Made by a program: the position numbers and the translations under genes. Positions 35,335 to 47,120 of a stretch of 64,000 nucleotides of DNA are shown here, in pieces. How positions within the stretch are numbered: position 1 is the first letter of the stretch; the number at the start of each line of letters is the position of its first letter. This DNA is from Branchipolynoe longqiensis. Taxonomy: Eukaryota; Annelida; Polychaeta; Phyllodocida; Polynoidae. The notes beneath the pieces are model-generated. The model saw only the letters and a list, made by a program, of their open reading frames with translations, was not told the origin of the DNA and searched no databases. Where the stretch lies: positions 126,957,525 to 127,021,524 of the forward strand of contig CM059187.1 in NCBI GenBank assembly GCA_030323885.1, written 5' to 3'.

Positions 35335-35735
35335 GTTGACAGTTGAGAGTGTTCTGGCTGGCGGCAGTGTTGTTGGCGTTGTTGTTGTTGACAGTGTTAT
35401 TGGTGTTGACAGTGTTGTTGGTTTAGAAAGTGTTGTTGGAGTTGTAGGTGTTGTAAGTGTTGAAAGTGTTGTTAGTGTTGAAAGTGTTGTTGGTGTTGAA
35501 AGTGGTGTTCGTTTTGAAAGTGCTGCAAGTGTTGTTGGTGTTGTTGGTGTTGTTGGTGGTGTCAGTGTTGAAAGTGTTGTTAGTGTTGAAAGTGTTGTTG
35601 GTGTTGAAAGTGTTGTTGGTTTATAAAGTGTTGTTGGTTTATAAAGTGTTGTTGGTTTATAAAGTGTTGTTGGTGTTGAAACTATTGAAAGTGCTGTAAG
35701 TGTTGAAAGTGTTGAAAGTGTTGAATGTGTTGCTG
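35335..35735. repeat. GTGTTGAAAGTGTTGTTG minisatellite
   Basis: A 9-bp-based array (GTGTTGAAA, GTGTTGTTG, GTTTATAAA) about 400 bp long. Frames give Val/Leu/Lys or Thr/Leu repeats with no protein family. Confidence 0.94.
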
Positions 35736-36085
35736 GCGTTGACGATGTTGGTGGCATGATGTTTGTAAGCATTTTTGGTTGGGGTTTTTAGTCCGTATGA
35801 TGTACTTCAGTCTTGAATAAAGCCACATTTAAAAAGGATGCGGGGTGGGGGTCCATGCTGTCTTGATTTGCACTCCACACTTCTTGAACGTGCTGTAAGT
35901 GTTGAAAGTGTTGAAAGTGTTGAATGTGTTGCTGGCGTTGACGATGTTGGTGGCATGATGTTTGTAAGCATTTTTGGTTGGGGTTTTTAGTCCGTATGAT
36001 GTACTTCAGTCTTGAATAAAGCCACATTTAAAAAGGACGCGGGGTGGGGGTCCATGCTGTCTTGATTTGCACTCCACACTTCTTG
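35691..36085. repeat. Recent 196-bp tandem duplication
   Basis: Copy 1 at 35,691-35,886 and copy 2 at 35,890-36,085 are nearly identical, the visible change being GGATGCGGGG versus GGACGCGGGG. Each unit contains TTCAGTCTTGAATAAAGCC. The near identity implies a recent event, or an assembly artefact. Confidence 0.93.
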
Positions 36086-36123
36086 CCTTGCGCCGAGGTA
36101 CTTCCAATCAAATTCTACAAGGT

Positions 36124-36305
36124 TTTGTTTGTTGTTGTTTAACGTCCTAGCAACATCTAAGGTCATATCAGGACGGGTACCGACTTGTGACAGTGTGCAC
36201 TCATGGTAACTTTATAGTGCTGCCCCACTGGAAGATCAGGCCGCCAACACCGTGACCTGATATCCCTCTCAGTCACATTATCCTGACACTGAGCCGACCA
36301 GTCCT
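36124..36305 (-). mobile_element. SINE-1, 5' truncated, with a perfect 12-bp target-site duplication
   Basis: Flanked by ATTCTACAAGGT at 36,112-36,123 and 36,306-36,317. Only the 3' 180 bp are present. Truncation with a perfect duplication shows it was inserted this way by target-primed reverse transcription. Confidence 0.95.
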
Positions 36306-36714
36306 ATTCTACAAGGTGTACCAGCGGGGTAAAGTTCAGATCTGGTGCTCTATGGTAGATGGAGGAAGGGGTGGAGAGAGGGGGTTGGTTGGTTGGAGAG
36401 TGGAGGTCGGGGTATACCGGAGTAGACGCATGCGCACACTCACCTGCTGTTAGTGTTTCCTGTCGAAACACAGAACGCTGCTATGCGGCTCTCAAGATGG
36501 CGAGCTCCATTCACCATGTTTTTGTTGACCCAGGAGACAACTAAAGAGAACATCTGGTGCTCAGGGGGCCTTTCAGATCAGTGCAACGCCTTTCACCAAC
36601 AGCGGCGCATTGCGACGTTACGTCATTCGGAAGTGGGCCTAATTTTGCCAGAATTATCGTTGTTACCTGTGACGCAGCTGAGAAGGTCCTAATTGACGTG
36701 TTCTGTGGTCGCTG

Positions 36715-36900
36715 AGAAAGAGAGACATAGAGAGCAAAGGAAAGTGAGGGGGAGAGACACATATAGAGATATAGACCCAGCGAGAGAAGAGTGCGAGGGT
36801 AGATAGAAGGGGAGAGAAGAAAGGGAGTGAGAAAGAGGGAGGGCGAGAAGGAGAGAAAAAGGAAAAGAGAGGGGGAAAGAGAGAGGGAGAGAGATGGATG
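36715..36900. repeat. GA-rich tract
   Basis: GAGAGA, GAAAGA and GGGAGAG words for about 185 bp. Confidence 0.9.
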
Positions 36901-37631
36901 GTGGAGATTACAGGTAGGAATTATCCGCTATTATTTAATATTAACGAATGACACCATAACAAGATAGATGGCTCACACCTGCAGTGGTTTTGACTATCGG
37001 GTACCGAATTAGAGTGCATCAGACCAATGGGAATTAATACTATAATAGGCCGATTTTTGTTTTTGTTCATATAAAACTGAAGTAAATTGAACAAATTCCA
37101 ACAACTACAATGTTAACCAGATCAAGTTGAGTGCGATGTGGGGGTCAGGTGATATTGAGTTGACGATGTCGATAGCTTAAATGTGGTAGCTTAAATCATC
37201 CATCCACTCACCACTCACTCACCCTCCCAACCAGCAGTCCACCCCTGCCACTCGTAACTAGGTCACGATCGATGTAATCGATGTTGTGTCTGCCTGTATT
37301 TGTCTGGGGAGTGGTGGTGGTGTGGTGGAGGGGTGGGGGGGGGGGGTCGCGGGCATGGGACCGGGGGGCTTGATTCTCAACATTTCACAGATAATCATCA
37401 AGTCCGTGTCAGATTTGGTGAGGAGGACGCAGTGTTGTGGTGGTGGTGGGCAGGTGAGATGTGAGGTGGTGCCGTTGGGGGGAGGGGGGGGGGGGAGAGG
37501 CAGGGTTCACACTAAAATTTAATTGAGTGAATAAATATATAAATTCACATATATAATAGTTTCATTTCATAATCACATTGAAAATTCAGTTAGTAACACT
37601 TTGGAACGTATCATTGTAGCAATAAAATATA

Positions 37632-37809
37632 CGGTAAAACCTCTCTAACCGACCACCTCCACAGATCGACCACTCCCCTATATCGATTACTATATTTGGG
37701 TCCCAACAATACCATTGTAACCTTATTCTAACTCTCCAAACCGACCACCTCCCTAAATGGACCACTTGAAGTCGGTCCCAAGGTCGGTCGATTTAGAGAG
37801 GTTTTACTG
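37632..37809. mobile_element. pogo/mariner-like MITE (copy P3), TA duplication
   Basis: Left end CGGTAAAACCTCTCTAAC, right end TAGAGAGGTTTTACTG, flanked by TA at 37,630-37,631 and 37,810-37,811. The interior repeats CCGACCACC and GGTCGGTCGATT. This is the best preserved of the three. Confidence 0.92.
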
Positions 37810-37939
37810 TAGTAAAAATTACAGGGATATACAAAAAAGAAAATCCGGCCTGGTACAGATATAGTATATCGATGAAATGGTTCATTCATCCGTAGACACA
37901 GCATAGGGTATATATGTGATTATCATTGCTTTAAGAAAT

Positions 37940-38072
37940 ATGTATAAATATGCATATATGTATATATATATATATAAAGAAATATATATAAATGAGATAT
38001 TATATACATATATGTATATGCATTTGGCAGAAATATATATATTACTTATTATATATATATATATATATATAA
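37940..38072. repeat. AT-rich tract with (AT)n
   Basis: TATATGTATATATATATA words and a terminal (AT)n run, followed at 38,099 by a G run. Confidence 0.92.
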
Positions 38073-38589
38073 ATCCCTCCTGTGTATGAGGCGCAATGGG
38101 GGGGGGGGGGGGGGTCACCCGCATACATTCAATCCCCTATGGAGGGGAGGGGGGGCACTCCACAAATGCGTAGTAAGGAGGATTAAGAATAATACATTGT
38201 TCCCCTATAATGTATAAGTGTGTAATTTGGTAGGCAAACACTTGGTAAACATTTACAAGCACTGCCCCACTCCGGGAGGCACTCTCCAGTACGACGCGCT
38301 AGCAGATTACCTGACGCAATACCGCACGGGCCGCTGATGATTTACGTGTAAAGTAGTTCAGGCAACCGACACCAGGGGTGTGTGGTGTGCGCAATGTGGG
38401 TGGGGTGGCGGGGTGGGGGCTATGTGTGTGAGTCGTGCCAGCGCCAGCAACCAGGTGGCGCCACGTGGAGCGGGCGACACGGGCGCGGGTCCGCACCCCA
38501 CTCAAAGTGTCACGCGTGCGGCGAATCGTAAATTCACGTCGTGGGGGCGAAGAGTCAATGGCTTTAGCTTGTTACTTCACAGAGTCGCG

Positions 38590-38885
38590 GGGAGCACGCC
38601 CGTCCCCGCCCCTTCCTGCCTCTTCCCGCCCAGCCCCGCCCCGTGCCGCCCCGCCCACCCCCTTGCCGCCCAGCTCACCCCCTTGCCGCCCAGCTTACCC
38701 CCTTGCCGCCTCGCCCCGCCCTGTCCCGCCCCGCCCCGCCCCGCTCACCCCCTTGCTGGCCAGCCCAGCCCAGCCCAACCCCACCCTTTCCCGTCTAACC
38801 GCTTCCCGCCCTGCCCCGCCCCTCCCCACACCGCTCCGCTCCACCCCGCCCCGCCCCACCTAGCCCCGCACAGCCCCGCTACACC
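38590..38885. repeat. CCGCCCCGCCCC/CCCTTGCCGCC minisatellite
   Basis: A C-rich array with a repeated CACCCCCTTGCCGCCCAGCT unit (three to four copies at 38,655-38,715) and CCGCCCCG words. Frames give Pro/Ala low complexity. Confidence 0.92.
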
Positions 38886-39494
38886 ATTTCACCATGAAGT
38901 CACGCAGCACATTTACGTAGCTACCCTGAGGCCTTCATATCGCCTCGATTATGTTCTAATTATATAAGCAACACAGGCAATTACGTTTGAATAATTACTC
39001 TTTAAAGGAAACATAAAAAAGAAGGATAAGCTCGTGTTATATGCGTGTGCATTCTAGTGTATGTCGATATTTTACGCAACCTGCAACACACACACACACG
39101 CACGTCCTCACTACATAACGCTACACTTTATTGGTGGCCGAGTTCGTGCTTGTAACCATGGTTACATCGCACCTGCCCAGGTATCTATAGTATCTACGTG
39201 TATTGATTACAGTGGGATGGCGGGGAGGGGGGGAGTGCGGGGGGCGTGACCTACCCGTCCTCACGGTCACTACCCCCGGGAGGGGGTGGGTGGGGTGGGG
39301 ATGTCGACCGAATTTCCTCTGGTGTAGGTGAGGGGTTTTATTAGGAGGGGATGGGGTTACCACAATACCAATAGCAGTTTGTGTCCTCATATAGAACTAT
39401 TATAAACGAATGGAATCACGCCACAGTGAACCTGCTATATTTAATGTTAATTCTTGTGTACAGTGTTAGTGATGTATTAGTAATATTTGTGTGT

Positions 39495-39598
39495 ATGTAT
39501 GTGTATATATGAGTACATATACATATATATACATCTATATATACATGTATGTATATATATATATATATGTATATATATATGTATATATATATATATAG
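39495..39598. repeat. GTATATATATATGTATA tract
   Basis: About 100 bp of alternating ATAC/GTAT words ending in (AT)n. Confidence 0.93.
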
Positions 39599-39873
39599 GC
39601 CACCATAAGCCAATGGGTTGGGCGTTTGAACTGTTATTAACTATTATTATTTTGGTATTAACTCGTCAAATTATAATTCATATTTGCTAATACACATAAA
39701 ACACTACAATAATTGCGAATTACCACGAGTCAGGCAGTCCACATATATGAAGTATAATACACTACTTCCTCTGTATAACTATAAGTACACACTTCTTGTT
39801 TTATACTCTGTATAGTAAGTAAGCCAATCTCTGATGCCAACCTTCGGTTTTCTCCTTTTTTTTCTCTTTGCAG

Positions 39874-40156
39874 ACAAATCATGAAGGAGCTGGTGGACCT
39901 GTTGAACCAGGACCGCACCCCACTCGGCAACACGAGGCCACAGATCATTCTGGAACCGAACATTCAGAGACACTTGAGTCACTTCTCGTTGATAACGCAC
40001 GGCTTCGGCAGCCCGGCACTCGTCGCCGCCATTACGGCCGTGCAGAACTATCTGACCGAGATGCTCAAATATGTCGAGAAGAACTATCCAGGCACACAGG
40101 GCTCGAACCTCGACCAAAGCAAAGTGAAAGTCGACAAGGAGGATGGCCGGAAATGA
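39874..40156 (+). CDS. TFAP2: TFAP2 exon 7, last coding exon with stop
   Basis: The exon starts after TTTGCAG; its first base completes a Lys codon, then come 93 residues and TGA at 40,154-40,156. It encodes the main part of the helix-span-helix dimerisation domain: [39 protein letters not shown] and [20 protein letters not shown]. The LNQDR(T/S)PLG, ILEPxIQxxLxHFxLIxHGFG and QNYLxExLK motifs are hallmarks of AP-2. A short variable charged tail ends in GRK, close to the HRK end of vertebrate AP-2 proteins. No frame break is seen. Together with exon 6 and either exon 5 it gives a complete C-terminal half of the protein. Confidence 0.98.
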
Positions 40157-41130
40157 AAGTCAATCGTTGTGTCGTCGTCCCCGGAAGTACAGTACATTGA
40201 CCCGTGGGAGCTGGTGTTCTCCTGTGGCCAGTTCCCACTCTCCAGGTCGACCTCACACCACAGTGTTCAGCCTCTAGACACACAATGAACGGGACGCCTA
40301 GGTAGGCTTCATGGGCCTCTTCCACGTCGAAACAAAAACAGGAGCAGAGTTTTATTACCGAACTTAATAATCTTACCGGGGGCGGAGAGCTGAGCGGCCT
40401 CTGCTGTAAGGGGAGGGGGAAGGGAGGATTCAGCGTATGGTTGGTTCTTGGTGATTTTTGTGGGGTGTTTTTTTGTGTGTGCAATGCCAGGAACTCTTAT
40501 ATAAGTCTACCTTATGCGGTACTACACTGGCACCTGATGAACGGAAGTACCGACGCACACGCGCAGGCGCATGCGCCAGCGTTTAACGTCGCGTGGAGTG
40601 GATATTCAACTAACTTAAGTCAATGTTGTACCGAGAGAGAGATAGAGAGAGAGAAAGAGGTGTGCGCTTCTGCGAAGAGAAAGCAGAGGACGATTTGCGG
40701 TTTTCTGACGTCATCGCGCGCGTCACATGGCCATGCCAGTTTCCCGCCGAAATTGTTGGTGGGCTGAACTCTGGGAGAACGTCTGCCGCTCGGGGGAGAC
40801 ACCAGCGTGGTATGACGCAGCGGGACGCGGCAGGGCGCGGCGGGGTCCCCAGGGGAGCGTGACGGACGATAGGCGTGCCGCTGCCGCTTGGTTGGATCGG
40901 GTGATACCATCGATGTAGTAGTGTCACGGACACCTACACACACGCGCGCGCGCGCTCCACCGACCATGGAAGCTTCTCCTCCAGCGGCCGCCTGCAGTGC
41001 CAGTGCCAGTGCCAGCCAGCACTCCTCCCCCACACCGCCGGGACTCGACGCCGACTACTGTAGTCACAAACAATACATGACTTGACCCTGATTCTTGCCA
41101 TCTAAAAAAATAAAGAGCCTTGGAGGTAGG
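40157..41130 (+). other. TFAP2: TFAP2 3' UTR with candidate poly(A) signal at 41,109-41,114
   Basis: Sequence after the stop is unique and free of the repeats that fill the introns. The first clear AATAAA on this strand is at 41,109-41,114. It includes AGAGAGAGATAGAGAGAGAG near 40,632 and GCCAGTGCCAGTGCCAGTG near 40,997. The true cleavage site cannot be set from sequence alone. Open frames here on both strands lack recognisable domains. Confidence 0.55.
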
Positions 41131-41720
41131 ATTGCATTGTTCCATGGCAATCGAGGCGTTCATTGGTCCCTGTTAGCATTCAAAGTAAATGACGCCGATG
41201 ATGAAGGTGTCGATGACAGACAATGCGCCAGAGTCCCGATCCTTCACTCCTTACCTCCTCCAGTAGGCATGTCCCGACTGAGAACCCCCCCCCCCCCTCT
41301 CTCTCCTTACCTGCACCCACCACCGATCTACCCCCATTCACCCTACAGGAGGTAGTGAGAGGGAACGCAGGTGACTGACCACCGCCGCCCTCCCCACCCA
41401 CACTTCCACCACCACCACCACTGCCACAATCATCGCACCGGCGACTTGCAAAGTTCTATGGACCACGTGTGTGAATGGATCACAATGTATGCTTGCAATA
41501 ATGATAATGCATCGTGTATTAATTAGTATTACCAGGCGAGATCTCAATTTGAACAATGATCTTCCTTATTAATAATAGTAATGGGTGACTTTCTTGATAA
41601 TTCATGTTTGTAAAAGCAATTATTTTCTGTACGGAAAGTGAAAGTCATAATTATTGTAGCCATGATGCGAATACTACACATGTTGTATGGGAATGCAATA
41701 TATGTATAAATATTGTATTC
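41131..41720. other. Intergenic or late 3' UTR sequence, no gene seen
   Basis: Unique sequence with a CCACCACCACCACC run near 41,405. No recognised coding or RNA feature. Confidence 0.5.
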
Positions 41721-41722
41721 CC

Positions 41723-41784
41723 CCCGTCCTGATATGACCTTAGATGTTGCTAGGACGTAAAACAATAACAAACAAACGACAAAC
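41723..41784 (+). mobile_element. SINE-1 3' fragment with a 10-bp target-site duplication
   Basis: Only the last ~62 bp (CCGTCCTGATATGACC, GATGTTGCTAGGACG and the CAAA tail) are present, flanked by TTGTATTCCC at 41,713-41,722 and 41,785-41,794. Confidence 0.9.
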
Positions 41785-41879
41785 TTGTATTCCCATCATT
41801 GAAATGTATATATGTATATATATACATATTGTATGGGTATACAATATATATATATACTGTATATTCCCATCCTCAACAG

Positions 41880-42104
41880 ATAAGGCGCAAATCCCTGTAA
41901 ATGCCAATAAAAAAATTAACTTGAAATTGTTCAAATTTACCTGAAGGTAATTTCAATTCTCACAAATTCCACGTTGGCTGTGGAGAAATGGTTATGGAGC
42001 AAAAAACAAAAAAATCGGAATGTAAAAAAAACAAACCTTTTGGAGGTTTGACTCCAATGTTTATCTCAAAATTCGGATTGTCGTGTCCGGGGTTTTGCAC
42101 CTGA
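41880..42104. mobile_element. MITE of the GGTGCAAAACC family (copy C1)
   Basis: Left end AAGGCGCAAATCCCTGTAAA, right end GGGGTTTTGCACCTGACC. The interior has GGTTTGACTCCAATG and TTTCAATTCTCACAAATTCC. It matches the better preserved copy at 56,749-56,969. Confidence 0.75.
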
Positions 42105-42105
42105 C

Positions 42106-42183
42106 CTATTATATATTTATATATATATTTATATATATATATATATAAATATATTTATAAATATATATAAATATATATATATT

Positions 42184-42214
<31 letters not shown>

Positions 42215-42216
42215 TA
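42106..42216. repeat. ATATATTTATATAT tract
   Basis: About 110 bp of ATAT/TTATA words. A sister tract follows the related MITE end near 57,490. Confidence 0.93.
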
Positions 42217-42469
42217 TGTGGGTATGTTATACAGCCGGAACTAAATTCCAAATTCCACTGAACTTTGAAAAAAAAATGGTGACGTATTTATAGTGTATGC
42301 ATAGATATTATCTGCTTAGATACCCATTGTGATATTTTGGTGTGATTCACTCGGCTGCAACAACACTACTTATTTTCAGCAACTTCCTAATTAACCACCC
42401 ACCCTGAATAACGTGAGATGGCCATGTACTGGGGAATATGAAGTGGTCTGTGTGGTTTGTCTGATGGGT

Positions 42470-42690
42470 GGATGGGGTTAAGAGGGTGTATGTGAGTTGG
42501 GGGGTGTTACATAATACAGAGTAGGTGGGGGTGGGTGGGGGTTGATTACTCGTGCGGTCAGTGTGCAGTGTGTGGGGGGGGGGGGGGAGTGGGGGTAGAG
42601 TGTATGGGTGTGGGTGTACAAATACTCAGAATGCCTACCTACGGGGGAGGTGTGTGTGTGGGGGGGGGGGGGGGCGGGGGCGGTCACTGG
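42470..42690. repeat. G-rich/GTG-rich low-complexity region
   Basis: G runs near 42,574 and 42,660 with GTGGGGGTG words. Frames here are low complexity. Confidence 0.8.
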
Positions 42691-42699
42691 CAGGTGAAC

Positions 42700-44890
42700 C
42701 AGGCAGAAACCCTCATGGGGTAACAATAATCGGTAAACGAAGATGTAATGTCAAAAGAAACAAAGAGTCCACACCATGACTCAGAAAGCATTTGACTAAA
42801 AGTAGATGTATATATTCTTTCAAATGCCATAATAATAATATAAATGATGATAATTATTATATATTGATTGATCTTGTATTTGTAGGTTTGCCGATCCTTG
42901 TCACGTGTCTGTTTTCACATCTTTCAAGAAGGAAACTAAACCTCTGTTTCATAGGGGAGAAAGCTTTCCTGGTGTTCGCCTGTGGCATGGCGGGAGCTCT
43001 GTGTGTAATACTATCTAAAGTGCCTTCTCGGTGCTTACAACATGCTGTACATGGCAGTTCGAGAACAACAGGCATTTCATTTTCATTTTTAGTTTGGTCT
43101 TTATTTTTTGGTCACCGATCCCCAATACCATAGTAGTAATTAATAACAATAAACAATTCATTATCTGAATTGTAGCACTAGCTATGATTAAGATATTTTC
43201 TTACTTTGATCGCATATGACTTCGAGTCTGTATTGTTTAGTTATTTTTGGGGGGCGGGTTTTAAAATAAATAAATAAATAAATAAATAAGAAGGGAAAAA
43301 TCAATCTTTTATGCAATAATGCGATAAGGACCGATGTTAGCTGCAGCGGCTCAGATAAAAAATATTTAAAAAACCGATACCTCTAACTCCAGTTTCATGT
43401 TGTGCGCAGGGATTGGCTTCTTTCTACTGACACTGCCCGGGTGCTATAAGTCCTTGTCCACGAGATAAGGAATGAAGCGTAGCAAACCGGGGGCAGTTAC
43501 CAATAAGCAGTGAGGGTGTGAGCTTTTGATATAGCATAACGGTATGAATTAGGTCACCTCTAGTCGTATTCTCCTTGTATGGTACCGATGAGTGAGTAAT
43601 GATGATGATGACGATGATGATTATGATGATTCAAATGGTTTCAGAATTGAGAGGTTCTTCTCTCTTTTTTCCCCCCGCCAGGGGGAGCGACCGGAGCATG
43701 CAGCATCTTGTACATTTTATACATGTGCTATGTGTTGGAGTACTTGTGTTTTCGTGCGTGTAGGCTTGATGAGTGGTGACGACTTGACATGTTCATTTAA
43801 TGTGTATATATAATAAATATAAGGACCAGCCCCAGGAGGACAGACACCTCGTTGAAACCTGGTCTGCGATCTGTGGCATCTGTGACGTCACTGCGGTGTT
43901 ATGGAAGCGTGGGAAGAAGAATATTATAATATTAATAATTATGATGATGATGATATTTTTTTGGGGGTGAGAACTAGGTCATTGGTTAGGATATTCAATA
44001 TATGATGTCAGGAACTCGACACCTTGCTATCAATGGGAGAACATTTGTATTATGCTTGAAATAGAAGGGCATCAAATTGTCATCAGATTGTCATAATAAT
44101 ACTGATAATGTAAAGTATTTTGCGCGTTGCACGCTCTATCCCAGGGTGCAATTGGATTCCCGACTCACCTTCTGTACACACTTCCGTTATCGTTGGCTTC
44201 AGTATATTCGCTTTGTAAAGGTAATTAATATGTCAGGACCTAATCAAAATTGTTTATATGATCCACATGCATGAGTGTCTGTCTGAACAGTATTGACATC
44301 ATTATATAGACTTGAGACTGAAATCCCTGTTAGATTCGACAGAATGCCCCTCTCTAAGTACACCAGTACCAATTGGTCAACGTCCCATCGCCAGGTACAT
44401 CCATGGGTGTGTACCCGGAGAAGGAAAATACTCAAAATTCCTAGAAGTGTTTATTAAAGGTCATTCATTCATTACCAAAATGTCATGTTAATCTGCTATA
44501 ATTTTATTACCAAACTATATATAAAAAGTTTAATGTTATTTTGTGTTTGTCTGCACTTATTTAAGTACGGAGAAGACGCAGATTTAAAGATTTAAAAAAA
44601 ATGAATAAAGGGTGTATTTATGGTCCATCCATTGTACAGTGTAATATTATTAAATAGATTGATTGAATCTTATTTAAGATTAGTATACTCCAGGTCTTGT
44701 TGTGAATATGGTACGAAGATAATTTCATTCGATTTGTTTTGGTATGACGTGAACGCACGATGTGAAAAGGCGCGAGACAACGCATGTAATATGACGTTAA
44801 CACCCGACTCAAAGAAATAAATGTCAACCAATCAGAATCCTTCTTTTTTTTACTCCATGGTCTTAGCTTGAATTATAGGAAGAAACAAAA
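42700..44890. other. About 2.2 kb with no recognised gene
   Basis: Mostly unique, AT-rich sequence. It includes a (AAAT)n run at about 43,265-43,288 and GATGATGATGACGATGATG at about 43,600. A 113-residue open frame at 42,792-43,133 has hydrophobic patches but no domain I recognise and no obvious splice or promoter context. Confidence 0.5.
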
Positions 44891-44892
44891 GA

Positions 44893-45120
44893 AGGGCTCT
44901 ATTCAGAAACGCGATAAGCGGCAATAAAATAAACACGAGTTTGCAATGCCAATGCCAAGTTTGTAGATCATGTTTTGGAAAAGAGCTCTTCATATATGTA
45001 TATATATGAAGATCTCTTTATATATATGAAGAGCTCTTAGAAAAAAAAGAAGATTTTCCACATTTGGCATTGTAAACCCATCTGTGGGATTGCCGCTCAT
45101 CGCGTTTTGGAAAAGAGCTG
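44893..45120. mobile_element. Foldback MITE with GAAGAGCTCTT centre
   Basis: Imperfect ~60-bp terminal repeats. The left has AAACGCGATAAGCGGCAAT and GCAATGCCAATGCC; the right carries their complements ATTGCCGCTCATCGCGTTT and GGCATTGTAAA. The centre has three arms built from AAGAGCTCTTCATATAT, which can fold on themselves. Confidence 0.85.
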
Positions 45121-45740
45121 TTCAAATGCACCGTTTTCTTGCTTGTTGTGGTGTTTTTTTTAAACCATTGCTGACAACTGAATAAATCACTTTTTGTTTC
45201 TTTCATGAAATAATTTATTTCTATAAAAACAAAAGTCCCCTTTCGAAATACATTCAATTCACATGTGACGTATCAATAAATATACATGCATAGATTGATA
45301 TATTATGTGTACGGTATCCTAAGCTGGAATCCGTTCATCGTTTGGCCTGGTATATTTTTGCCAGGATTTCTATCGAAGTTCGTGTACAGCTGTATGTCTC
45401 TTATGAACGCAGATCTAATATCAAAGATACCTCAATAACCAAAGATTCAAGTGTTTGTCTCGTGGCACAGGTATTCCATAGTGAGGTCTTCTATGGAGTC
45501 TTAATGCCTTTCATTTGCCATAACCTAACTGCCTGATATTTCTATTCTATATAATAAAAAAACTAATTTAATAAAGCATATTGTTCTTCTGGAGTATGCC
45601 ATAATCTACTACTTTGTGCTTGACCTCTTTTTCTTGTATGATATCATCGCGTTTCTTGCTGTAGTTTCAATTACCGTTCCTGATACTTCAAACCATAGAC
45701 TACTTTGCTTTCTATATGGCTGTCATAATCAAAACCTTTC
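45121..45740. other. No recognised feature
   Basis: AT-rich unique sequence. Nothing gene-like was found on either strand. Confidence 0.5.
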
Positions 45741-45746
45741 AGCTAA

Positions 45747-46494
45747 TACCCCTGTCACACTACGACGTAACGAGCCAACGTGAGCCTAACGTGATGATTT
45801 TTCGTCATTACGTTGCCGTACGTTGGGTTACGTTATGATGACGTCATAATGACGTTAGAGTGACGTCGAGCTACGTCATATTACGTCGTGTTACGTCGGC
45901 GCGCGTCGAGGTTTTGAACCTGTTCAAAACTTTCGACGTATCTCAACGTGAAGCCGTTACATCGGGATGACGTGACAATGACGTTAGGTAGACGTTCCGC
46001 GATCGTTATAGCAGCGTAAATGACGTTAGAGTCACGTTATGTCACATCAGACCGACGGCCCGGATGGGAGCAACGTGTGGGCAGCGTTTTGCACGTTACG
46101 GTCACGTTACGGTCACGTTACGGTCACGTTACGGTCACGTTACGGTCACATTACGGTCACGTTACGATCACGTTACGGTCACGTTACGGTCACGTTACGG
46201 TCACGTTACGGTCGCGTTATGGTCACGTTACGTCCACGTCGCACCCGTTATGGCGACGTTACGCTCACGTTACACTAACGCCCGGTCACGTCGCCAATTA
46301 CCCCTCCCCTCTAACGTTGTCACGTTACAGCTAACGTCACGAGGTACACCGACGTTACTTTCACGTTACGCTCACGTCAACTACGCGGCATTCACGTCCA
46401 CAATCTGCATATTACGCCGATAACTTCGACGTGATATCATTATTTTCACGTTGTGGTTACGCTGACGTAGTCACGTCGTAGTGTGACAGGGCCT
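45747..46494. mobile_element. MITE of the AGGCCCTGTCACAC family (copy M4), TAA duplication, satellite core
   Basis: Left end TACCCCTGTCACAC, right end GTGTGACAGGGCCT, flanked by TAA at 45,744-45,746 and 46,495-46,497. The interior is made of ACGT-centred words. A TTTTGAACCTGTTCAAAA core lies at 45,912. A tandem array of the 11-bp unit GTTACGGTCAC spans about 46,093-46,235. Three overlapping open frames with Val-Thr-Leu-Arg-Ser-Arg-Tyr-Gly repeats are translations of that array. Confidence 0.9.
46093..46235. repeat. 11-bp satellite GTTACGGTCAC within MITE M4
   Basis: About 12-13 units, with small changes such as GTTACGATCAC and GTTATGGTCAC. The unit is an elaboration of the ACGT-type words that make up the rest of the element. 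Confidence 0.93.
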
Positions 46495-46499
46495 TAAGA

Positions 46500-47089
46500 C
46501 CATTTTTTTTTTTTTCCTGGGTGTCTCCTCGTTGGTTTCTTTCCTTGCTGGAGCTTTAATCCGTGTGCGTCACGCTCTCTCAGGTGTTGACCAGTGCTGC
46601 CACCATGTGGAGTGTCTGCCTAGTGATTATGGCAACGGTTTTGCTATATATACATAAACCGGGCCAGTTTGTTCATTATCACTGTGCCCCATTAACATGC
46701 TATATTGTGATCAGTGATCACGAATGAAAAGAAAGAGAATTTATTGAGAGAGAAAAAAAAAGAAAAATGAAAAGAAAAGAAAGAGAAACCTCGTCATGTA
46801 CGAACGATGAAATCGTTGATGTTGAACTATATTTATATTTGTAGTGAACATAGCAGAAGTATAGTAGTGGCATTCATGACAATAAACGTACATGAACGAT
46901 TCTTATGTGCACCTGGGTGTTCATGTGTAACTCCTTACGTCCCGCTGTTAATAAACAAGAAGCAAGAAAGCCTAAATCATTACTAAAACAAAATTCAACA
47001 GATTTAACAGAAATTGGATTAGTGCTGCTCAGCGGTGGAAACAAGTGTTCACACATTTATCCGTTATGAGCAGGGTAAATAAATTCATT

Positions 47090-47120
<31 letters not shown>

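Larger units (their letters stand above)
33287..39873 (+). other. TFAP2: TFAP2 last intron, about 6.6 kb
   Basis: From GTAAGT at 33,287 to a long T/C tract and TTTGCAG at 39,867-39,873. The strong polypyrimidine tract (TTCTCCTTTTTTTTCTCTTTG) is the best in the gene. Stretches with no recognised feature are about 33,290-33,920, 35,170-35,330, 36,320-36,710, 36,900-37,620, 38,080-38,590 and 38,890-39,480. Confidence 0.88.

Noticed and set aside
42792..43133. Membrane-protein-like frame of 113 residues
   Set aside because: Some hydrophobic patches but no recognisable family, promoter, splice signals or codon pattern; likely chance in AT-rich DNA.
46020..46423. Three overlapping Val/Thr/Leu/Arg/Ser/Tyr-repeat proteins
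   Set aside because: An 11-bp unit opens all three frames at once; they are products of the satellite in MITE M4.
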